Positions 57,838 through 64,000 of a DNA stretch of 64,000 nt are shown here, piece by piece. Below the pieces are notes generated by a model. The model saw nothing but the letters and a program-made list of their open reading frames with translations. It did not search any database and was not told the DNA's origin. The translations under genes and the position numbers were made by a program. Numbering within the stretch: position 1 is the first letter of the stretch; each line of letters opens with the position of its first letter. The stretch is from Helicobacter sp. Its GTDB lineage: Bacteria > Campylobacterota > Campylobacteria > Campylobacterales > Helicobacteraceae. The DNA lies in assembly GCF_022770205.1 (NCBI RefSeq), contig NZ_JALEIK010000018.1:17430-81429 (forward strand), in the 5' to 3' direction.

Positions 57838-58253
57838 GAGAGAAAAAAACTACAATGCCAATGCGAAAAGTTATTGCAATTTTAAAGCAAAGAGGCAAAG
57901 AATATGGTGCATTTAAAGAGAATGTTGCACGCATTAATGGGTTAATGTTTGCGGCAAAAAGCGATTTAAACCACGATATTCATAGGACAACTTTTTTAAT
58001 GGTGTGCTTAAAAATGGCGCGTTTATTAAATCTGCTAGAGCAAAACCCCCTAGCAGAGTTTAAAAATACAGATTCCTTTTTGGATTTGTGCGGATATATC
58101 AAGCTTATCTGCGATAATTACGAACCACGCTTTGCAGGTTTTTATATTAGCGAACTTGATAATCCAAATATCCAAAAGGTAAAATTTATCGCCAATGAAC
58201 TATTCAAAAATGAGATTTTTGCACGCATTGACCGCGAGGAAGAGGAGGAGTAA
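57819..58253 (+). CDS. DUF6378-like phage protein
   Basis: The 144-residue protein carries KQRGKEYGAFKENVARIN and later FLMVCLKMARLLN and SFLDLCGYIKLI, a pattern I associate with DUF6378 proteins of phages. AAGGAGAGACA precedes the ATG. A second possible start at 57860 lies in a repeat of the first (both read MRKVI). The stop codon shares bases with the next start (TAATG). Function is unknown. Confidence 0.65.
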   Translation: MRKVILREKKTTMPMRKVIAILKQRGKEYGAFKENVARINGLMFAAKSDLNHDIHRTTFLMVCLKMARLLNLLEQNPLAEFKNTDSFLDLCGYIKLICDNYEPRFAGFYISELDNPNIQKVKFIANELFKNEIFARIDREEEEE

Positions 58254-58591
58254 TGAACGCTTTAAACGAGTTAATCTTTAGCGATGATTTTAAAGGCACG
58301 GATTATGATAGAGCAAAAGTAGAGGAAATTTTTCAAAATCTACCCTTCGAAGTTGTAGATTGTATTATTATTAATCTAAAAAAAGACCCAGACAATAAAT
58401 GCTTTAACCGCTATTTTGGGTTAAAAGAAATTATCTATTATACGCAATATACTGCAAAAGAATTTGCAAAAAATAAGGCAAGCCACGCAAGCATTAAAGG
58501 CTTTGTTGGGAGTGCGCTAGAACAAGAGGAGCTTTTAGAGCGATTCTTTTTGAAGCAGTTTAGGAAGCAGCTTCCGCAATGGGTATTTTAA
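58253..58591 (+). CDS. Phage hypothetical protein, 112 residues
   Basis: This small soluble protein is coupled to the preceding gene by TAATG. It is helical and acidic at the N-terminus (NALNELIFSDDFKGTDYD), more basic at the end (FLKQFRKQLPQWVF). No domain is recognised. It sits directly before the helicase gene, so a replication-related role is possible. Confidence 0.6.
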   Translation: MNALNELIFSDDFKGTDYDRAKVEEIFQNLPFEVVDCIIINLKKDPDNKCFNRYFGLKEIIYYTQYTAKEFAKNKASHASIKGFVGSALEQEELLERFFLKQFRKQLPQWVF

Positions 58592-58601
58592 AGGAATGGA
58601 A

Positions 58602-59795
58602 ATGGAAGCAGTGAATCGTTTAGAATTGGAAATTTTGATCAGTTTTATTCATTATCCCAATGATTTAGTAGAATTTTTAGACAAAGTGCAACTAAAAATT
58701 TTTTCCAAAGAAGCCCAAAGAGCCATTACAATCATTAACGATTTGTGTCAGAAAAATGCGTTAGGCTTGAATGCGTTTTTTGAGCATTTAAGCAACAAAG
58801 AAAGGGAATCGGAGTATTTTCAAGAGCTATTACTCTGCGCTCCCTCTCCTAACTACCTAAGCTTGATTGAAATTTTTAAACACACTTATCAAATCAAAGC
58901 ACAAGAAAGAATCGGCAAAACGTTGTTAGAGGCAAGTAACAACAACACACTTTTAGACTTAATGGTTTTACAAAAAGATTTAGATGTAGAAACAAAAGAA
59001 TTTAAAACTTTAGAAGTTTGGGTGGAGGAATATGCCAAAAAGCCCAAAGCTCAAACCTATAAAACAGGCATTCCTTTTGTGGATAATTGCTTTGGTGGTG
59101 GCTTTGAACTTGGACAATTAATGCTAATTTTTGGAGAACCAGAAGCGGGTAAAACAATGTTTTCATTACAGATTTTAGAGAATCTTAGCAAATATACTAA
59201 AGTGTGCTTTTTTTGCTTTGAATTTACTATTGATGACTACCTAAAGCGGCGCGGTAATTGTAGTTTTGTGCAGAGTGATAATTTCTTTATTATAAATGAT
59301 GGATATGATATTAATGAAATTGCGCAAAACATTAAATCGCTATACAAAAAAGGTGTGCGATTCTTTTTGATTGATAGCCAAATGCGAGTAACAAATACGG
59401 GACGCAATAGCGAGGAGGAGGAAAGTGTAAAGTTTAGCACACTCGCTAAACTCTGCCATTCTTTAAATATTTTTGTAATTTTCATCTGCCAAAACTCTAA
59501 AACAGATAAAGACAATCCCTTAGGAACCAAAAAGGGCGGACACGAGGCGAGTATTATTATTCATATTGAACGCGTTAAACCTAAAAGCGATGATTTAGAG
59601 CAAAAAGGTTCGGAATATGATGAGAATGCAAGAATTTTTAAAGTGAAAAAGAACAAGCAAACAGGCAAGCATTATAAGGATAGAATCTTATTTGATAAAA
59701 GTAAGTTACGTTTCTATGAGGACAACGCAAAGCAAAAAGATATAGAAATTATCTATGAGCAAGTGCAAAAAGAATTAGAAATGCCAGTGATTTAG
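58602..59795 (+). CDS. DnaB-like replicative helicase of the prophage
   Basis: The 397-residue protein follows DnaB architecture: an N-terminal helical domain (about 1-105) and a RecA-like C-terminal ATPase. Walker A is GEPEAGKT at residues 177-184, FFLIDSQMRVT is Walker B-like, and FVIFICQNSKTDKDNPLG contains the H4-like region. It lacks typical DnaB length (about 450-490), mainly in the linker. ATG at 58602 follows AAGGA by six bases. It should unwind phage DNA together with the primase encoded eight bases downstream. Confidence 0.85.
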   Translation: MEAVNRLELEILISFIHYPNDLVEFLDKVQLKIFSKEAQRAITIINDLCQKNALGLNAFFEHLSNKERESEYFQELLLCAPSPNYLSLIEIFKHTYQIKAQERIGKTLLEASNNNTLLDLMVLQKDLDVETKEFKTLEVWVEEYAKKPKAQTYKTGIPFVDNCFGGGFELGQLMLIFGEPEAGKTMFSLQILENLSKYTKVCFFCFEFTIDDYLKRRGNCSFVQSDNFFIINDGYDINEIAQNIKSLYKKGVRFFLIDSQMRVTNTGRNSEEEESVKFSTLAKLCHSLNIFVIFICQNSKTDKDNPLGTKKGGHEASIIIHIERVKPKSDDLEQKGSEYDENARIFKVKKNKQTGKHYKDRILFDKSKLRFYEDNAKQKDIEIIYEQVQKELEMPVI

Positions 59796-59803
59796 GAGTA
59801 TGA

Positions 59804-61378
59804 ATGATTAGCAACTTAGAGGAACTAAAAGAAAAAATAGACATTGTAGAAGTGATAGGTAGATTTGTACCACTCAAAAAAGATGGCGTGAATTATACCT
59901 GCTGTTGTCCTTTTCACGAGGAGAAAACTCCTAGCTTTAAAGTTAATCCCAATAAACAGATTTACCATTGCTTTGCTTGTGGTGTGGGTGGAGACGCGAT
60001 AAAATTTGTGCAAGAATATAAGCGTTTAAACTTCCAAGAAGCCGTGCAAGAAGTTGCAGATTTATTAGGGCTAGAACTTAAACAAGCAGGCAATAATGCG
60101 ATTGCAGAGTATTTTGCCGTGAATGCAAAGGTTAATGATATTTGCCTAGAGAACCTACGAAATGCGCCACAGGTTGTCAAATACTTAAAAAACAGAGGCT
60201 TAAGTGAAGCAGATTTTGAAGTCTTTGACATTGGCTATATCCCGCAGGATTTAGCACGGCATTTTAGCTTAGAGGAGATTAACAAGCTAATAGAAATTGG
60301 CTTATTGTATCGTAATTCTAATGGAAGCCTTTTTGTGCCTCTGCACGATAGAATTAGCTTTGCCATTAGAAATTTTACGCATAAAATCGTAGGCTTTTCT
60401 GCAAGAACGCACCCCTATTGCAATTTCAAAAATAGTGCCAAATATATCAATTCCAAACAATCAAGAATTTTTCATAAAAGCCAGCTTCTCTATGGAATAT
60501 CTTTTGCAAAACGGCACATTGCTTCAAGCAAAGAATGCTATGTTGTAGAGGGTTTTATAGATGTGATTGCTATGCACAAACTAGGATTTAAAAACACAAT
60601 TGCAACCTGCGGCACAGCTTTTAACACACAGCATTTAAGCGCAATTAACCGCGTGTGCGATGGTGTGAGGATTCATTTATGCTTTGATAAAGACGCAGCA
60701 GGAGAAAAGGCTAGCTTAAAGGGTGCACAAATGCTTTTTTTTCAAGGATTTTTAGATTCCTTTGTGGCAAAAGTCAATGCTAAATGCAAGGATTTAGGAG
60801 AACTACTTGAGATTGGCACACCACCAACCTTTAAAAAAACAGCCATTCCACAATATTATATAGAGGAATCCTTAAACAACCTACAAAGCGCAAAGGAAAA
60901 AGACAACTTCTTAAATGACATTAAAACACACATTAATGCGCAAAAGAACTTTTTTCAAAAGACGCTTTTAATGGATACTTTAAGAGAACTAGGAATCCCC
61001 TTTGTTAGCCAAAAAAGTGTGAGGGCACAAGAAAATTACCACGATTTAACGCCGCTAGCCCTGCTAAAGAGTTGTATGCAAGATGAAAATGTACTAAATC
61101 TCTGCATTAATTATTTAGAACCCATAGAATTTGGGAGGTTCAAAGACGACTTCATAGCCCTTTTCCGCAATAGTGCAAAAACAGAGCTTCTACAAAAAAT
61201 ATCCATAGATGAAAATATCAAACCGTTAGAATTCAAAGATGTGCGCTTTGGAATTTTTGAAATAAAGCAAAGATTTTTAAAATGGCAATTACAACAGGCA
61301 AAATTTAAAGGGGATATAGAAGCAATGCTTAGATTAAATCAGACTCTAATGCAATTAAAAACCATCAAACCGTTTTAA
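59804..61378 (+). CDS. DnaG-like primase of the prophage
   Basis: The 524-residue protein has the CHC2 zinc domain (about 35-65: CCCPFHEEKTPSF, then HCFACGVGGDAIKFV) and a TOPRIM catalytic domain, with Glu near 249 in VVEGFIDVIAMHK and Asp-x-Asp near 294 in CFDKDAAGEKA. The C-terminal 150 residues would contact helicase. It is shorter than host DnaG by its last part. Together with the DnaB-like gene it gives the phage its own priming machinery. Confidence 0.92.
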   Translation: MISNLEELKEKIDIVEVIGRFVPLKKDGVNYTCCCPFHEEKTPSFKVNPNKQIYHCFACGVGGDAIKFVQEYKRLNFQEAVQEVADLLGLELKQAGNNAIAEYFAVNAKVNDICLENLRNAPQVVKYLKNRGLSEADFEVFDIGYIPQDLARHFSLEEINKLIEIGLLYRNSNGSLFVPLHDRISFAIRNFTHKIVGFSARTHPYCNFKNSAKYINSKQSRIFHKSQLLYGISFAKRHIASSKECYVVEGFIDVIAMHKLGFKNTIATCGTAFNTQHLSAINRVCDGVRIHLCFDKDAAGEKASLKGAQMLFFQGFLDSFVAKVNAKCKDLGELLEIGTPPTFKKTAIPQYYIEESLNNLQSAKEKDNFLNDIKTHINAQKNFFQKTLLMDTLRELGIPFVSQKSVRAQENYHDLTPLALLKSCMQDENVLNLCINYLEPIEFGRFKDDFIALFRNSAKTELLQKISIDENIKPLEFKDVRFGIFEIKQRFLKWQLQQAKFKGDIEAMLRLNQTLMQLKTIKPF

Positions 61379-61411
61379 AATTTTTAACCCTTTTTTAATC
61401 CATGTAAATTT

Positions 61412-61417
61412 TATAGA
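61412..61417 (+). promoter_or_regulatory. Candidate promoter between replication and structural genes
   Basis: TATAGA in TTTATAGAATCG lies 22 bases before the ATG at 61439, in the only notable gap between phage genes (60 bases). It could drive the structural genes. Confidence 0.4.
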
Positions 61418-61438
61418 ATCGCGTAAAAGGATTCAATA

Positions 61439-62236
61439 ATGTCTAACATAGAATTATCAGGACTAAAAGCAAAGAATGCGCGCGCGCAAGAGCATAACAC
61501 GCACGAATTAGAAAAAAACAATGGCTTGAAAGAAACTTTTAACGCACAAATTGCAAAAAATTCCGCGATTAGTGCTTCTATGCAAACACTCAATGTTGCC
61601 ATTGCCGCACAAAACAACTTGAATCTAAAAAACCTTTATGATTCAAAAAAAATGCAACTTGAATATCTGTTTGCCAACGCGCTTTTGCAACACACTCAGT
61701 TGAATGCGCAGATTCTAAAATGCGTAAAACTAATAAGCATACCACACCGCGATAAAATCCCGCTTTTAGAGGCTAAAAAACACGCCCTAGAAGCGGATAT
61801 TTATCGCTTAAACCAAGAAATTATCGCACAATATGCGGAAATTTTAGAACTAAAGAAAGTCATTAATGCGTTAGAGGCGAGCATTAAAGAGCTAAGAGAG
61901 GAGAGCGCATCGCTTTTAGAGGAAATTGCCTTTTTAGAGAGCCGTAGAGAGTATTTGCAAGACATTTGCGCAGCAGAAAATGAAAAGTTAGTAAAAATCA
62001 AAGAATCCTTAGAGATTAAAAAGGCAAGCGTGAATCAGATTTTAGAAAAAATTAGCATCAAACGCGCCTTAATCAAAGAATCGCAAGCTAAAAAAATAGA
62101 GCTTAACAACCTGCTTTATCAAGGCATTGGACAGATTAAGCTTTTAGAAGGCAAGCTAGAACTGATTAACACAGATTTAGAGAGAACAAAACAACAAACA
62201 AAGGAGAGTGAAAAATGGAAATTAGAATTAATGTAA
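61439..62236 (+). CDS. Phage coiled-coil protein, 265 residues
   Basis: From about residue 105 the sequence is a long heptad-type coiled coil (LELKKVINALEASIKELREE, EIAFLESRREYLQDI, IKESLEIKKASV). The N-terminal part is Ala- and Asn-rich and helical. It lies after the primase and before the portal gene, at the start of what looks like the structural module. It could be a scaffold or a tail/ejection protein; no family is recognised. Confidence 0.65.
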   Translation: MSNIELSGLKAKNARAQEHNTHELEKNNGLKETFNAQIAKNSAISASMQTLNVAIAAQNNLNLKNLYDSKKMQLEYLFANALLQHTQLNAQILKCVKLISIPHRDKIPLLEAKKHALEADIYRLNQEIIAQYAEILELKKVINALEASIKELREESASLLEEIAFLESRREYLQDICAAENEKLVKIKESLEIKKASVNQILEKISIKRALIKESQAKKIELNNLLYQGIGQIKLLEGKLELINTDLERTKQQTKESEKWKLELM

Positions 62237-62508
62237 CCACATTTAAATATATCGGAGAAACACCTTATACTTTCAAGGCGAGCAATTTTAAGACCTATAT
62301 CTTTAAAAAAGGCGATTTAATCACATTAGAGGACAACCATTATGCGCGATTTTTACGCAAAAAATCGGAGTTTATAGAATTGTGCCAGCAAGAAAAATCT
62401 AAAACAGCTAAAAAGCAAGAACCGCAATCACAAAAACAAGAGAACGAATCGCAAAAAGAATCACAAGCAAAAGCACAAGCGCAAGATTATAAAACACCAG
62501 AGGCATAG
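62215..62508 (+). CDS. Phage hypothetical protein, 97 residues
   Basis: It overlaps the coiled-coil gene by 22 bases in another frame. The first 60 residues look like beta strands (TFKYIGETPYTFKASNFKTYIF); the C-terminal 35 residues are a Gln/Lys/Glu-rich low-complexity tail (QEPQSQKQENESQKESQ). This could be a small head-decoration or connector protein. No family is recognised. Confidence 0.55.
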   Translation: MEIRINVTTFKYIGETPYTFKASNFKTYIFKKGDLITLEDNHYARFLRKKSEFIELCQQEKSKTAKKQEPQSQKQENESQKESQAKAQAQDYKTPEA

Positions 62509-62510
62509 CA

Positions 62511-62984
62511 ATGGATATTAAAGCATTCACAACAAACCTACAAAGTATCATTGACACCTTTTACAAAACAGAGCTGATTAAAGATGCAAACATTCAAACA
62601 AGCTTCACAGGCGATAAGAAACAGGAGTTTTTAAAAGATATTCTAACATTAGCATCTAGCACAGCTTTGAAGTTAGAGGAAATGGAACTCTCTTGGTATG
62701 CGGCAAAAGCGCAGAATAAAATCCAACTAGCCGAAGCCTTAAAAAGCCTCGTGCAAAGTGAGAGTATTGCAAAAGGTGTAGAATCCAATGCGAGAATTAA
62801 TCGCGCAAACTGCTATGTGGGATTCTTACAAGTTGTTGCAAACGCGCAAGAATCTAGCGCGATTGGAAGCCACGCAAGCAATTGCTTACAGGCGATTAAT
62901 GATATTGATATTACGCGCATTATCGGTTACGACCCAGTCATTGTAGAAATCCGCAATGATATTCAAAAGCAAATTAAAGAATAA
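62511..62984 (+). CDS. Phage hypothetical protein, 157 residues
   Basis: This helical, soluble protein starts two bases after its neighbour and ends three bases before the portal gene. It has no membrane segment. In many phages a small terminase subunit or head protein lies in this place, but there is no clear helix-turn-helix signature. The conserved-looking pattern LVQSESIAKGVESNARINRANCYV cannot be assigned. Confidence 0.55.
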   Translation: MDIKAFTTNLQSIIDTFYKTELIKDANIQTSFTGDKKQEFLKDILTLASSTALKLEEMELSWYAAKAQNKIQLAEALKSLVQSESIAKGVESNARINRANCYVGFLQVVANAQESSAIGSHASNCLQAINDIDITRIIGYDPVIVEIRNDIQKQIKE

Positions 62985-62987
62985 ACA

Positions 62988-64000
62988 ATGGAAATACAAG
63001 AGCTAGAGGAATACTTTAAAGCAGACTTGGAGGCTTCTAAATCTAGTTTAGAGGAGTTTAAAGAGGCTTTAGAATATTATCACAGCGACCAACTCCCCGC
63101 CGATGTATTAAGCGTGATTCAATCGCGCGGACAAGTGCCATTGCACGAAAATATGTTTAAAATGATTGTCAATAAAATCTTAGGCTATAAATCTCAAGCC
63201 ATACAAGAAGTGCGTGTCAGTGGTAGGCAAGAGCAAGATAGAGCCTTAGCGAATCTGCTTAATGATTTGCTAAAGACTTTTTCACAGCAAACCGCTTATA
63301 ACAAAGAGATTTTAAAACGCGATTTTAACTTAATTTTAGGAATGAGCGTTGTAGAGCTATGGACAAATAGAGAAGAAAACAATGTGCATATTACACTAAA
63401 ATCCATCGCACCGAGTGCCTTTATTATTGACAAATACAGCAAGGATAAGAATGCACTAGATGCGCGCAGATTCCATAAAACGATTAACCTAAGCTTAGAG
63501 GAAGCAAAAGCCTTAGTGGGCAATGCAAAAAATTTTAAGGTAGATTATGATGGAGAGTTTGAAAGTAGAGTGCCAATGGTGGAAAGTTGGGTAAAGGAAA
63601 AAGGTATTTGGAATCGCTACCTTTGGTTGCCACAATGGGATATTTACAAAAGAGAAAAACAGCCCTTTAAAAACAATACCCACCCTTTTATCGTTGCAAA
63701 ATATATTATTGACCACAATGGTGGATATTATGGAATTTTTAGAGACATTAAGCCTCTGCAAGATTATATCAATTTTGCAGAAAATCGTATGAGCAATATG
63801 CTAGGCAGCTTTAAGGCATTCTATGAAAGCGATGCAGTGAGTGATAAAGAGGAGTTTGTGCAATCGGCATCTTTAGATAATAGCTTCACAGAGATAGCGC
63901 AAGGGGGCTTAGAGAAAATCAAATTTGTAGAAAATAAAGCCGATATTGCAATCATCTCCCAAAAGGTGAATGAAAAGCGACAAATTGCAAAAATGCTAAC
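62988..64000 (+). CDS. Phage portal protein, P22-like (partial, runs off the window)
   Basis: The frame starts with ATG four bases after the previous stop and stays open to the window end (337 codons). Segments such as IQSRGQVPLHENMFKMIVNKILGYKSQA, SGRQEQDRALANLLNDLL, RDFNLILGMSVVELW and DIKPLQDYINFAENRMSNMLG match portal proteins of the P22 type, including their early NMFKMIVNKILGY-like motif. The portal forms the dodecameric DNA entry channel of the capsid. The C-terminus is not in the window. Confidence 0.85.
   Translation, partial: MEIQELEEYFKADLEASKSSLEEFKEALEYYHSDQLPADVLSVIQSRGQVPLHENMFKMIVNKILGYKSQAIQEVRVSGRQEQDRALANLLNDLLKTFSQQTAYNKEILKRDFNLILGMSVVELWTNREENNVHITLKSIAPSAFIIDKYSKDKNALDARRFHKTINLSLEEAKALVGNAKNFKVDYDGEFESRVPMVESWVKEKGIWNRYLWLPQWDIYKREKQPFKNNTHPFIVAKYIIDHNGGYYGIFRDIKPLQDYINFAENRMSNMLGSFKAFYESDAVSDKEEFVQSASLDNSFTEIAQGGLEKIKFVENKADIAIISQKVNEKRQIAKML

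Overview
The window comes from an AT-rich chromosome of the Campylobacterota, most likely an enterohepatic Helicobacter. The evidence is gene order: ndk–yceD-like–rpmF–plsX–fabH, secG–frr–pyrE–RDD and pssA–Psd-related–ftsH–prmA–cheY are runs I associate with Helicobacter. Other genes argue against H. pylori itself and look Campylobacter-like: a FlaC-type flagellin, leuA, msrPQ, and a heptose-modifying glycan locus. There are no rRNA or tRNA genes. The assignment rests on recalled family knowledge; no search was run.

Bases 1-33458 are mostly housekeeping: cell-wall lytic transglycosylase, fatty acid/phospholipid synthesis, futalosine-pathway menaquinone synthesis, an HDOD protein, peroxiredoxin, metK, ileS, malic enzyme, ATP synthase subunit a, secG/frr/pyrE, the MsrPQ methionine sulfoxide repair pair, leuA (preceded by a leucine-rich leader peptide and hairpin), pssA/ftsH/prmA/cheY, hisA/hisH and pdxJ. 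Two phase-variable surface-glycan genes interrupt this block: an FkbM methyltransferase (C12 tract) and a GT10 fucosyltransferase-like gene (C11 tract).

Bases 33455-43524 form one long minus-strand glycan operon: HddC, HddA, a Cj1427-type sugar-nucleotide oxidoreductase, an Fcl/MlghC-type reductase and a Cj1430-type 3,5-epimerase. This set fits synthesis and remodelling of GDP-heptose for capsule or another surface polysaccharide. It also holds three methyltransferases, a radical SAM/SPASM enzyme, a large glycosyltransferase-like protein and the decayed tail of a second epimerase. Five genes of the operon carry C8-C11 tracts (poly-G in the coding strand), so length changes should switch them. 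In this sequence most are in frame; one methyltransferase is out of frame and the glycosyltransferase has an alternative C-terminus. A divergent eptA/eptC-type phosphoethanolamine transferase has a C10 tract but is inactivated by a stop codon and a frameshift; its partner dgkA is intact.

Bases 45646-53858 return to core genes: dapF, flaC (with a sigma-54-like promoter), accC/accB, dcd, an FUSC transporter, tpiA, fliQ, murB, and a glpQ broken by one in-frame TAG.

Bases about 53880-64000 are the left part of a prophage: tyrosine integrase, degraded small genes (DUF5131 and YopX-like remnants), a helix-turn-helix replication protein, small accessory proteins, a DnaB-like helicase and DnaG-like primase pair, then a coiled-coil protein, two small proteins and a P22-like portal protein that runs off the window end. 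The layout recalls the small H. pylori prophages (integrase, helicase, primase, structural genes).

The most distinctive signals are the dense set of switchable glycan genes, including a switchable radical SAM enzyme and two paralogous methyltransferases with tracts at different sites; the probable leuA attenuator; and several recently broken genes (eptA, glpQ, a lipoprotein).
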